Positions 1 to 8,401 of a stretch of 64,000 nucleotides of DNA are shown one piece after another. The stretch spans positions 1 to 64,000 of the forward strand of contig NZ_VZOW01000012.1 of assembly GCF_008801835.1 (NCBI RefSeq). Reading direction: 5' to 3'. Made by a program: the position numbers and the translations under genes. This DNA is from Cupriavidus pauculus (GTDB lineage Bacteria; Pseudomonadota; Gammaproteobacteria; Burkholderiales; Burkholderiaceae). The notes under the pieces are model-generated. The model was given only the letters and a program-made list of their open reading frames with translations. It had not been told where the DNA came from and ran no database searches. The first letter of the stretch is position 1. Each line of letters opens with the position of its first letter.

Positions 1-1492
1 CAGCAGCCGGAGACGCGCCAGCCCCGAGTGGCCGCGCGGCGCCCTTGCCTGCCGAAGCCTGGCGCGCCGCTTCCAGTGCGGCGCGGGCCGGCGACATCGG
101 CGACCGGCTGGCCGGCGCGGCGGTGGCTGCGGACTCAGCAGCAACGGGCGTGGCAGCGGGTGTGGCGGACGTTGCCGTCACGGCCGGAGCCGCCGGTTCA
201 GCGGTCGTCGGGACGCCCACGCTGTCTGCCACGGGTCGTGACGTCACCGCTGCGGGCATCGGCGCCGGCCCTGGTTCCGCGCGCGCGGCGGACACCATCG
301 AACGGGCTGCGGGCGCAGGCGACGGACTGGCCGGACGCGCGCGCACAGCCTGCTGGCCGCCGCCCTGCCCGCTCGCTGGCGTAGACGGCGTCGACGACGG
401 ACGGAAGGCCAGCATGCGCAGCAGCGTCATCGTAAAACCGGCGTATTCGTCCGGCGCCAGCGCCAGCTCGCTGCGGCCAAGATTGGCGATCTGGTAGAAC
501 AACTGGATTTCCTGCGCGTCGAACAGGCCTGCCAGACGCCGGACTTCCTCGGCCTCGGGCCACTCGTCCTGCACGGAAGCGGGCACCGCCTGCGCCAGCG
601 CAACTTTATGCAGCAGCGAGCCGAGATCCTGCAGCGCCCCGGCGAACGACAGGCTGCGGTCAGCCATCGAGTCGGCGATGCCCAGCATCGTCGCGCCGTC
701 TTCGGCGGCCAGCGCGTCCAGCAGTTGCACCAGATAGCTCTGATCGATGGCCCCGAGCATGCCGCGCACCGCTTCTTCCGATACCTGGCCCGCGCTGTAG
801 GCAATGGCCTGGTCGGTCAGCGACAACGCATCGCGCATCGATCCATGCGCGGCCTGCGCCAGCAGGCGCAGCGCACTGCCGTCGTGACCGATGCCCTCTT
901 CGGCCAGGATATGGTCGAGGTGCGAGACGATATGTCCCGGCGGCATCTGCTTCAGGTTGAACTGCAGGCAGCGCGACAGCACCGTGACCGGAATCTTCTG
1001 CGGATCGGTGGTCGCCAAGATGAACTTGACGTGTCCGGGCGGTTCTTCCAGCGTCTTCAGCATCGCGTTGAAGGCGTGGTTGGTCAGCATGTGGACTTCG
1101 TCGATCATGTAGACCTTGAAGCGCCCGATGGTCGGCGCGTAGACCGCCTTATCCAGCAGCTGCGCCATTTCGTCGACGCCACGGTTGGACGCCGCGTCCA
1201 TCTCGATGTAGTCGACGAATCGCCCGCTATCGATTTCCAGGCAGGCCTTGCACTGGCCGCAGGGCTGGGCGGTGATGCCGCCGTTGCCGTCAGGGCCAGT
1301 GCAGTTCAGTGCCTTCGCGAGGATCCGGGATAAGGTGGTCTTGCCCACGCCGCGCGTACCGGTGAACAGGTAGGCGTGATGCAGCCGCTGCTGTTCCAGC
1401 GCATGCGTGAGCGCGCGGACCACGTGCTCCTGGCCCACCAGCGTGGTGAAATCCCGTGGGCGCCATTTGCGCGCTAGAACTTGATAACTCAT
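1..1492 (-). CDS. dnaX: DNA polymerase III subunit gamma/tau, partial (C-terminus off the left edge)
   Basis: Clamp-loader ATPase subunit that loads the beta sliding clamp and, as tau, ties polymerase cores to the helicase. Reading leftward from ATG at 1492 gives MSYQVLARKWRPRDF, then a Walker A region (TGTRGVGKTTLSRIL), a cysteine zinc module (CGQCKACLEI) and the DnaX domain III stretch FYQIANLGRSELALAPDEY near residues 335-355. About 497 codons are present without a stop; after about residue 370 the sequence becomes Ala/Pro/Ser-rich, which is the usual tau linker, and it runs off the window. The start is supported by the family N-terminus rather than by a ribosome-binding site, since none is visible. 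A TACAAT hexamer sits only 8 bp upstream (see promoter). The downstream recombination genes usually next to dnaX would lie outside the window. Confidence 0.95.
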   Translation of the reverse strand, partial: MSYQVLARKWRPRDFTTLVGQEHVVRALTHALEQQRLHHAYLFTGTRGVGKTTLSRILAKALNCTGPDGNGGITAQPCGQCKACLEIDSGRFVDYIEMDAASNRGVDEMAQLLDKAVYAPTIGRFKVYMIDEVHMLTNHAFNAMLKTLEEPPGHVKFILATTDPQKIPVTVLSRCLQFNLKQMPPGHIVSHLDHILAEEGIGHDGSALRLLAQAAHGSMRDALSLTDQAIAYSAGQVSEEAVRGMLGAIDQSYLVQLLDALAAEDGATMLGIADSMADRSLSFAGALQDLGSLLHKVALAQAVPASVQDEWPEAEEVRRLAGLFDAQEIQLFYQIANLGRSELALAPDEYAGFTMTLLRMLAFRPSSTPSTPASGQGGGQQAVRARPASPSPAPAARSMVSAARAEPGPAPMPAAVTSRPVADSVGVPTTAEPAAPAVTATSATPAATPVAAESAATAAPASRSPMSPARAALEAARQASAGKGAARPLGAGASPAA

Positions 1493-1500
1493 AGGCGGCG

Positions 1501-1506
1501 ATTGTA
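1501..1506 (-). promoter_or_regulatory. Possible -10 element of dnaX
   Basis: Reverse complement reads TACAAT, 8 bp before the dnaX ATG. No good -35 is visible at 16-18 bp. If used, transcription would begin at or within a few bases of the start codon, giving an almost leaderless mRNA, which fits the missing Shine-Dalgarno. Confidence 0.3.
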
Positions 1507-1552
1507 GCAAAAGGCGGACCTGAACAATGGGAAGCGACGGGACAAGGCGGCC

Positions 1553-3385
1553 TCAATCCACACCGACGAAGCCACCCGTCTGATGGGCCCACAACCGGGC
1601 ATAGAGACCGCCATGTGCGAGCAGCTCCGCATGGGTGCCGGATTCCGCGATATGGCCGCCGTCGAGCACCACCAGGCGGTCCATCCGCGCAATCGTCGAC
1701 AGGCGGTGCGCGATGGCGATCACGGTCTTGCCCTGCATGAGTACCTCCAGGCTTTCCTGGATGGCGGCCTCGACTTCGGAATCGAGCGCCGAAGTCGCCT
1801 CGTCGAGGATCAGGATGGGCGCGTCCTTGAGCAGCACGCGGGCAATGGCGATGCGCTGGCGCTGGCCGCCCGACAGCTTTACGCCGCGCTCTCCCACCAG
1901 GGCATCCAGGCCCCGGTTGCCGTGCGCGTCCACCAGTTCGTCGATGAAATCGTCGGCGCGCGCGCGCCGCAGCGCGCCGTGCAGCTCATCGTCGGTACTG
2001 TCGGGTTTGCCGTAGCGCAAGTTGTCGCCGATCGAGCGGTGCAGCAGCGACGTGTCCTGCGTGACCATGCCGATCTGGGCGCGCAGGCTTTCCTGCGTGA
2101 CGCCGGCCACGTCTTGGCCATCGATCAGGATACGGCCGGTTTCAAGATCGTAGAGCCGCAACAGCAGGTTGACCAGTGTCGACTTACCGGCTCCCGAGGG
2201 GCCGACCAGCCCAATCTTCTCACCCGGCCGCACCACAAGATTGACGTTCTCGATCACGCCGCTGCCCTTGCCATAGTGGAAGCCGACGTTTTCGAAGCGC
2301 ACTTCGCCTTGCCGGATCACCAGCGGCTTCGCGTCGGGCCGGTCCAGCACGTGCCTGGGCATGGCAACCGTCTTCATGCCGTCCTGCACCTGTCCCACGT
2401 TCTCGAAAATGCCGTTGACTACCCACATGATCCAGCCGGACATGTTGTTGATACGGATAACGAGACCGGTGGCCAGCGCAATCGCGCCCGTGCTGACGAT
2501 GCCCTGGTTCCAGAGCCAGAGCGCGATGCCCGTGGTGCCGGCGATCAGCGCGCCGTTCATGACGGTAACGGTGACGTCCATCGCACTGACCATGCGCCCG
2601 GCCATCCGCGCGCGGTCTGTCTGCTCCGCCATGGCGTCGCGTGCGTAGTTCTCTTCGCTGCGCGTATGGGCGAAGAGCTTCAGTGTCGTGATGTTGGTGT
2701 AGCCGTCGACGATCCGGCCCATCAGCCGGGAGCGCGCCTCCGTCGCCATCAGCGCGCGCTGCTTGACGCGCGGCGTGAACCAGATCAGCGCGAAGATATA
2801 GCAGACGATCCACAGGATCAGCGGGATCATCAGCCGCCAGTCGGCTTCGGCAAACAGCACCAGCGCGCTGACCGCATAGACGACCACATGCCACAGCGCA
2901 TCGACGGCCTGCACCGCCGAATCGCGCAAGGAGAAGCCGGTCTGCATGATCCGCTGGGCGATCCGGCCCGCAAAATCGTTCTGGAAGAACGACAGACTCT
3001 GCTTGAGCACATAGCGGTGATTCTGCCAACGCACCATGTTGGCCAGATTCGGGTTGATGCTCTGGTGCACCAGCACGTCGTGCAGCCAGATCATCACGGG
3101 CCGCAACACCAGCGCGACGAACGCCATCCACAGCAGTTCGTTGCGATGGCGGGCGAAGAAATTGCCGTCTGGCGCTTCGCGCGCCAGATCGACCAGACGG
3201 CCAAGGAACGTGAACAGCGCAACTTCGACCAGCGCGCCGATCAACCCGACGATCAGCAGGAGCACGAAAACGCCCCACACCTCGCGCAGGAAGTAGGCGT
3301 AGAAACGCCACACGCTGTCGGGCGGCTGCGTGTCCGGAAGCCGGCGAAACGGATCGATCAGTCTTTCCAGGCGGCGGATGGGCAT
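1553..3385 (-). CDS. ABC exporter, fused permease and ATPase (MsbA/MDR type)
   Basis: About 610 residues: an N-terminal transmembrane domain (residues about 1-330, several hydrophobic spans, for example VWGVFVLLLIVGLIGALVEV) followed by one nucleotide-binding domain. The ATPase has Walker A GLVGPSGAGKST near residue 392, the ABC signature LSGGQRQRIAIAR near 500 and Walker B ILILDEATSALD just after. This is the homodimeric half-transporter architecture of lipid and multidrug exporters in the inner membrane; the substrate cannot be told from sequence. The start is chosen at MPIRRLERL (3385); an in-frame ATG at 3430 would add 15 unconvincing residues. It sits 60 bp upstream of dnaX on the same strand, so read-through into dnaX is possible. 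Confidence 0.9.
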   Translation of the reverse strand: MPIRRLERLIDPFRRLPDTQPPDSVWRFYAYFLREVWGVFVLLLIVGLIGALVEVALFTFLGRLVDLAREAPDGNFFARHRNELLWMAFVALVLRPVMIWLHDVLVHQSINPNLANMVRWQNHRYVLKQSLSFFQNDFAGRIAQRIMQTGFSLRDSAVQAVDALWHVVVYAVSALVLFAEADWRLMIPLILWIVCYIFALIWFTPRVKQRALMATEARSRLMGRIVDGYTNITTLKLFAHTRSEENYARDAMAEQTDRARMAGRMVSAMDVTVTVMNGALIAGTTGIALWLWNQGIVSTGAIALATGLVIRINNMSGWIMWVVNGIFENVGQVQDGMKTVAMPRHVLDRPDAKPLVIRQGEVRFENVGFHYGKGSGVIENVNLVVRPGEKIGLVGPSGAGKSTLVNLLLRLYDLETGRILIDGQDVAGVTQESLRAQIGMVTQDTSLLHRSIGDNLRYGKPDSTDDELHGALRRARADDFIDELVDAHGNRGLDALVGERGVKLSGGQRQRIAIARVLLKDAPILILDEATSALDSEVEAAIQESLEVLMQGKTVIAIAHRLSTIARMDRLVVLDGGHIAESGTHAELLAHGGLYARLWAHQTGGFVGVD

Positions 3386-3448
3386 TGCGGCTGTCCTTCG
3401 TCGATCGACTTGGCTTGACGGGAACCGCACATGATACGCCCATGAAAA

Positions 3449-3471
3449 AGCCCCGCTGCGGGAGCGGGGCT
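3449..3471 (-). terminator. Intrinsic terminator of lldP
   Basis: On the - strand a GC-rich stem AGCCCCGCT / AGCGGGGCT with a 5-nt loop is followed by TTTTTC. It lies 25 bp past the lldP stop and upstream of the ABC exporter, so it separates the two units. Confidence 0.8.
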
Positions 3472-3496
3472 TGTGTCGCTGCGCACCGCCGGTGCG

Positions 3497-5173
3497 TCAG
3501 TGGATCACCATCAGCGTGAACGGATGGACATAGGCTTGCAGCGTCACGAACAGGCCGACCATAATGGCCAGCGCGATCGAATGGAAGAACACGTAGCGCA
3601 GGATTTCGCCCTCGTGCCCGTACCATTTCGTGGCCGTGGAAGCAACCACGATCGACTGCGCATCGATCATCTTGCCCATCACGCCGCCCGAGCTGTTGGC
3701 CGCGGCCATCAGCGTCGGCGACAGACCCAACTGCTCCGCAGTGGTTTTCTGCAGACCGCCGAACAGCACATTGGACGCGGTGTCAGAGCCGGTCAGCGCC
3801 ACGCCCAGCCAGCCCAGCATGGTGCCGAACAGCGGATACAGCACGCCGGTCTGCGCGAAGGCCAGTCCCAGCGTGGCGTCGAGTCCCGAGTAGCGCGTCA
3901 GATAGCCGATGCCGAACATTGCGCAGATCGTCAGCAGTGAATAGCGCACGAGCTTGATGGTCTCGAAATACTCCTTGAACAGGCGCGGGATCGAGTAGCC
4001 CATCAGCAGGCCGCCGATGATCGCCGACACCAGAATGCCGGTGCCGGCCATCGACAGCACGTTGAAGGCAAAGACGGCGGGTTCGGCGATTTCCTTGGGC
4101 ACTACGGGCGGGCCCTTGATCACTGCCTTGTCCAGGCCAGGGATCGGGAAGCGCCACTGCCAGATCGCGTCAGCCGCTTTCTTGAACTCGGGAATGCCCC
4201 AGATAAACACGAACACCGTGAGGATCACCCACGGCAGCCAGGCCTTGATGACCGAAATATTGGCCGAAGCCGCATGCGCCTGTGCGTCGGCGGCGATGGC
4301 TTCCGGGTTGTCGATCTTCGAATCGTCCTTGCGGCCGAGAATGCGCGTGGATGTCCAGACTTCCTTCGGGCGCCAGATCTTCAGGAACGCGGTCAGGCAG
4401 CCCATCGAGATCAGCGCCGAAATCACGTCCACCAGCCACGGGCCGTGGAAGTTCGAGACCAGGAACTGCGGCACCGCGAAGCTGACACCGGCCACCAGAA
4501 TCGCCGGCCAGATGGCCAGCATGCCGCGGAAGCCCGCGAACGCCCAGATCAGCCAGAACGGCACCAGCACCGAGAAGAACGGCAATTGGCGTCCGATCAT
4601 TGCCGACAGCTGCACCTGATCGATCCCCGTCACGGACGACAGCCCGATGATCGGCGCGCCCAGCGCACCGAAAGCAACCGGCGCGGTGTTGGCGATCAGC
4701 GCCAGGCCCGAGGCGGCCAGCGGCGAGAATCCCAGGCCGATCAGGATGGCGCCGGTTACCGCCACCGGCGTGCCAAACCCGGCTGCGCCCTCGAAGAATG
4801 CGCCGAAGCTGAACGCCACCAGCAGCAGTTGCAGGCGACGATCCTCAGTTACCCCGGAGATCGAGTTCTGTAACACCTTGAATGACCCGTTCAAGGTCGT
4901 CAGCCGGTGCAGGAAGATGATATTGAGGACGATCCACCCGATCGGGAACAGGCCCGACACGATACCGAGCCCGGCCGCCTTGCCGGCCATGGCCGCCGGC
5001 ATGCCGAACACCAGCGACGCGACGGCCACGCCGACGATCAGCGCCAGGCCAGCGGCCAGGTGGGCCTGCATGTGAAAGAACGCCAGCGCCGCCAGCAGCA
5101 CCGCGACTGGAACCCCTGCAGCGATGGTCGAAAGCGCCATGCTGCCTAGCGGGTCATAGACTTGACTCCACAT
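3497..5173 (-). CDS. lldP: L-lactate permease
   Basis: Integral inner-membrane lactate:proton symporter of the LctP family, 558 residues, the usual family length (about 550). Visible hallmarks are a continuous run of about a dozen hydrophobic spans and the conserved stretches AFSFGAFFEGAAGFGTPVAV (near 120-140), ANTAPVAFGALGAP and, near the C-terminus, NSSGGVMGKMIDAQSI. The start ATG at 5173 has a strong Shine-Dalgarno (AGGAGG, 9 bp upstream). The gene stands alone: no lldD or lutABC dehydrogenase is adjacent, so lactate oxidation must be encoded elsewhere. The product could also carry glycolate, as E. coli LldP and GlcA do. Confidence 0.93.
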   Translation of the reverse strand: MWSQVYDPLGSMALSTIAAGVPVAVLLAALAFFHMQAHLAAGLALIVGVAVASLVFGMPAAMAGKAAGLGIVSGLFPIGWIVLNIIFLHRLTTLNGSFKVLQNSISGVTEDRRLQLLLVAFSFGAFFEGAAGFGTPVAVTGAILIGLGFSPLAASGLALIANTAPVAFGALGAPIIGLSSVTGIDQVQLSAMIGRQLPFFSVLVPFWLIWAFAGFRGMLAIWPAILVAGVSFAVPQFLVSNFHGPWLVDVISALISMGCLTAFLKIWRPKEVWTSTRILGRKDDSKIDNPEAIAADAQAHAASANISVIKAWLPWVILTVFVFIWGIPEFKKAADAIWQWRFPIPGLDKAVIKGPPVVPKEIAEPAVFAFNVLSMAGTGILVSAIIGGLLMGYSIPRLFKEYFETIKLVRYSLLTICAMFGIGYLTRYSGLDATLGLAFAQTGVLYPLFGTMLGWLGVALTGSDTASNVLFGGLQKTTAEQLGLSPTLMAAANSSGGVMGKMIDAQSIVVASTATKWYGHEGEILRYVFFHSIALAIMVGLFVTLQAYVHPFTLMVIH

Positions 5174-5469
5174 TATTTGAATCCTCCTCTGGTTATACGG
5201 CTGCCTTCCTCTGACGGGCCTGGGAAGCCGGGCTGCTGTTGTCCAGACAGGCGATGCATGCGTCGCCTGACAAGACAGAAAGGGGATTGTAAGGACGGGT
5301 TCCGGACTCGCCGCTCAAAATCCGGTCATCGATGTGATGAACCGGATTCACGGATCAGGGTTTGTTCGGGGGCAGACTGGCGCACCTCACATCCTGGCGC
5401 GCAGCGTACTCCTTTAAACGAACGTTCGAAATAGGGAATGTGATGGGGAACGGGTGCGCGACCGCGTGG

Positions 5470-7947
5470 TCAGCCACATTCGCCGACATAACCGCAATTG
5501 GCGCACTTGGCGCAGCCGTCCACCTTGTGCAGCGCATGCGCGCCGCACTCGGGACACGGCTTGCCGGTGCCAATGCCCACGGCAAGCTGGCGCGGCGCGG
5601 CGGGTTGAGACAGCGCGGCTTGGGAATCCGCCGCGGCTGTGCCGCTCTGGCGCGCCAGGCGGTCCGCCAGCGCGCGCGCCGGCACCTGAGCGCCATCTTC
5701 GTCGAGGAATCCGCGCTTGATCAGAATGCGCTGGATCGCATAGCTCAGCGCCGCCACTTCCGAATCGTGGAAGCGAGGCACTTCGGTGCCATCCTGGCGC
5801 ACCAGCGACCCGTAGCGCACGGTGCCCTTGTCCCACACGACATTGCGCATGTCGGCCAGCGCCTTGGCGATCGGGCCGCCCGAGCGCGCCACCATCGACA
5901 GCAGCCGCATGGTCGAGGTGATCCACTGCTGCCCCTCGCTGCGCTGTCCGGCCGGCATGAAGAACTCGATCGGCCGTTCGATCGTGACCGGCTGGCCGTC
6001 GATTGTGCCGGACACGCGCATGAAGTTGACCGTCAGATAAACCGTCTTGTGGCCTTCATAGGTGAGGTATTCCACCTTCGACGTGACGCCTTCCAGGTCG
6101 CCAAGCGGTCGGCTTCCGAATGGCCGCGTCAGCGGATCGTCGTCGCTAGCCGCGGCCGTCGGCGCAGGCGCGACCGACAGCACCGCGCCCAGCACCTGGT
6201 TGGGCCGATACGTGGCCAGCCCCTTGAGCCCGGCCTTCCACGCTTCCAGATAGAGATTGCGGAACGCCTCGTACGGATAGTCTTCCGGCACGTTGACGGT
6301 CTTGCTGATGCTGGTGTCGATGTATGGCTGTACAGCTTCCAGCATGCGCATATGGTCGAGCGCCGACATCTGCAGCGCCGTCACGAAGGCCTCGGGCAAC
6401 TGATCCATGTCGCGACCTATATGCCGATACAGTCGCCAGGCGCGATCGGCCACCTCGAAGGTGCGATAGCTGTTGTCCGGCATGCGCTTGCGCCGGTTGT
6501 AGGTCCATGAAAACGCCGGTTCGATGCCATTCGAGGCATTGTCCGCAAAGGCCAGCGTGATGGTGCCAGTGGGCGCGATCGACAGTAGATGGGAATTGCG
6601 CACGCCGTGCTGGCGGATCGCGTCCCGCACCGCCGCGGGCAGACGGCCGACAAACCCGCCACGCAGATACGCATCGGCGTCGAACAGCGGGAACGCGCCT
6701 TTCTCGTCGGCGAGTTCGACCGATGCCAGATAGGCTTGATCGCGCATCGTTTCGGCAATACGCGCGGCCAACTCGCGCCCGGCATCACCGTCATAACGCA
6801 GGCCCAGCATCACCAGCGCGCTGCCCAGACCAAGGAATCCAAGCCCGATGCGACGCTTGGCCTGCGCTTCGGCCTGTTGCTCGGGCAGCGGCCAGAACGT
6901 GACGTCGAGCACGTTGTCGAGCATGCGCGTCGACACGCGCACGACCTGCGCAAATGCGTCGAAGTCGAAGCTGGCGTGTTCGGTGAACGGCTGCCGCACA
7001 AAACGCGTGAGGTTGATCGAGCCGAGACAGCAGCAGCCATACGAAGGCAGCGGCTGCTCCGCGCACGGGTTGGTCGCCTCGATGGTTTCGCAGTAATAGA
7101 GATTGTTGTCGGCGTTGATGCGCGACAGGAACAGGATGCCGGGCTCGGCGTGGTCATAGGTGGCCTGCATGACCTGATCCCACAGTTGGCGGGCCGGCAC
7201 ACGGCGATACACCCACAGGCCGTCGTCACGTCGATAGGCGCCCGCCTCGATCATGTCCGGTCCTGGCTCGGCGACGTGCACCAGCTCGACTTCTTCGTCG
7301 GCCTCCACCGCGCGCATGAAGGCGTCGGTCACGCCGATCGAGATGTTGAAATTTGTCAGTTCGCCCCGGTCCTTGGCGTGAATGAAGCTTTCGATATCGG
7401 GATGGTCGCAGCGCAGCACGCCCATCTGGGCGCCGCGCCGCGCGCCGGCCGATTCCACCGTGGCGCACGATGCATCGAACACCTTCATGAACGATACGGG
7501 GCCCGACGCCCGCGAATGCGTGGCACGCACCAGCGCGCCGCCGGGCCGGATCGACGAAAAATCATAGCCCACGCCGCCGCCGCGACGCATGGTCTCGGCC
7601 GCCTGCGCCACCGCCGTATAGATGCTGGGCTTGCCGTCCTTCGCCTCCGACACGGAATCGCCGACAGGCTGCACGAAGCAATTGATCAGCGTGGCCTGGA
7701 TGCCGGTGCCCGCCGCAGAGTTGATGCGCCCCGCCGGCACGAATCCGTTCTCGAGCGTCCAGAGAAAGCGCGCCGCCCAGGCATCGCGCCGGTCCGCCGG
7801 TTCGGCCTCGGCCAGCGCGCGAGCCACCCGGCGCCGCACGTCGTCGACGGTCCGCTCCTCGCCCTTGGCGTACTTTTCCTGAAGGACCTCGACGGAGATG
7901 TCTTGCGGCGCCAGGGCGCCCTGGAGAATCTGTTCGTTTGCGTTCAT
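5470..7947 (-). CDS. nrdJ: Adenosylcobalamin-dependent ribonucleotide reductase (class II)
   Basis: Reduces ribonucleotides to deoxyribonucleotides using a radical generated from coenzyme B12, without oxygen and without a separate radical subunit. About 825 residues. Visible features: the N-terminal [16 protein letters not shown] block, the active-site stretch [15 protein letters not shown] near residues 293-307, the finger-loop region [18 protein letters not shown], and a C-terminal zinc ribbon ([11 protein letters not shown]...[13 protein letters not shown]) in the last 28 residues, which supplies redox cysteines in this subgroup. The start at 7947 (MNANEQ) is preferred over an ATG at 8019 because homologues start near here and a purine-rich GGCAGG lies upstream. 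Two palindromes lie in the upstream region; I see no cobalamin riboswitch consensus there. Confidence 0.93.
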   Translation of the reverse strand: MNANEQILQGALAPQDISVEVLQEKYAKGEERTVDDVRRRVARALAEAEPADRRDAWAARFLWTLENGFVPAGRINSAAGTGIQATLINCFVQPVGDSVSEAKDGKPSIYTAVAQAAETMRRGGGVGYDFSSIRPGGALVRATHSRASGPVSFMKVFDASCATVESAGARRGAQMGVLRCDHPDIESFIHAKDRGELTNFNISIGVTDAFMRAVEADEEVELVHVAEPGPDMIEAGAYRRDDGLWVYRRVPARQLWDQVMQATYDHAEPGILFLSRINADNNLYYCETIEATNPCAEQPLPSYGCCCLGSINLTRFVRQPFTEHASFDFDAFAQVVRVSTRMLDNVLDVTFWPLPEQQAEAQAKRRIGLGFLGLGSALVMLGLRYDGDAGRELAARIAETMRDQAYLASVELADEKGAFPLFDADAYLRGGFVGRLPAAVRDAIRQHGVRNSHLLSIAPTGTITLAFADNASNGIEPAFSWTYNRRKRMPDNSYRTFEVADRAWRLYRHIGRDMDQLPEAFVTALQMSALDHMRMLEAVQPYIDTSISKTVNVPEDYPYEAFRNLYLEAWKAGLKGLATYRPNQVLGAVLSVAPAPTAAASDDDPLTRPFGSRPLGDLEGVTSKVEYLTYEGHKTVYLTVNFMRVSGTIDGQPVTIERPIEFFMPAGQRSEGQQWITSTMRLLSMVARSGGPIAKALADMRNVVWDKGTVRYGSLVRQDGTEVPRFHDSEVAALSYAIQRILIKRGFLDEDGAQVPARALADRLARQSGTAAADSQAALSQPAAPRQLAVGIGTGKPCPECGAHALHKVDGCAKCANCGYVGECG

Positions 7948-7990
7948 GCCCAACCTGCCTAGATGAGTACGATGGCTGAAATTGCCGTCC

Positions 7991-8009
7991 GCCATGCTGC
8001 CAGCATGGC
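7991..8009. repeat. Perfect 19-bp palindrome upstream of nrdJ
   Basis: GCCATGCTG-C-CAGCATGGC, 9-bp arms around one base, 44 bp before the nrdJ start. It could be an operator or a hairpin in the nrdJ leader. It does not resemble the NrdR box consensus I know. Confidence 0.6.
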
Positions 8010-8052
8010 CACACATCAACCCGGTATCAGATCAAACCGCCGTCGAACAACC

Positions 8053-8068
8053 TTCGTACAACTACGAA
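8053..8068. repeat. 16-bp inverted repeat between nrdJ and ffs
   Basis: TTCGTA-CAAC-TACGAA, a perfect 6-bp-arm dyad about 105 bp upstream of the nrdJ start and 28 bp before the ffs -10. Possible operator; no family assignment. Confidence 0.45.
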
Positions 8069-8095
8069 AAATCGGACTGCCGCCTCAGGTTGCGT

Positions 8096-8101
8096 TACAA
8101 T
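8096..8101 (+). promoter_or_regulatory. -10 element of ffs
   Basis: TACAAT lies 7 bp before the predicted 5' end of the 4.5S RNA. The -35 is weak (a CGGACT-like hexamer about 17 bp upstream). Confidence 0.5.
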
Positions 8102-8108
8102 GCCGGTC

Positions 8109-8206
8109 GGACGGGCCTCCTCGCATGGTGGCGCGGTCAACCTGGTCAGGTCGGGAACGAAGCAGCCACAGCCGTTTTCCACCAGTGCCGAGGGTCAGGC
8201 TCGTCC
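8109..8206 (+). ncRNA. ffs: 4.5S RNA of the signal recognition particle
   Basis: The conserved SRP domain IV core is readable: ACCTGGTCAGGTCGGGAACG followed by AAGCAGCCA, the asymmetric loop and GGAA-type tetraloop that bind Ffh. The ends pair (GGACGGGCCT at 8109 with AGGCTCGTCC ending at 8206, one G-U pair), giving about 98 nt, the size of the short proteobacterial SRP RNA. A pyrimidine and T-rich run follows (8207-8240), which with the terminal stem can act as the terminator. Boundaries are accurate to a few bases. Confidence 0.92.
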
Positions 8207-8401
8207 CCCTTCCTGTTTTTCTTCGTTTTTCCTTCGCCTTTTCTTCGCAATTCCCCGCTGCAAAATTCCTCCGGCGCAACTCCGCTCCGGCGCAACGTCG
8301 CGTCCCGCAAACCAGATTCGCTGGCTGTTCGCAGTATAGGCATCCAGGCATCACAAAGGGCGGCGAACTATTTTGCGCCCGTTTTGCGATGCCGGCACAT
8401 C

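Noticed and set aside
7948-8108. Cobalamin riboswitch upstream of nrdJ
   Set aside because: The B12-box core was looked for on the - strand and not found; only two simple dyads are present.
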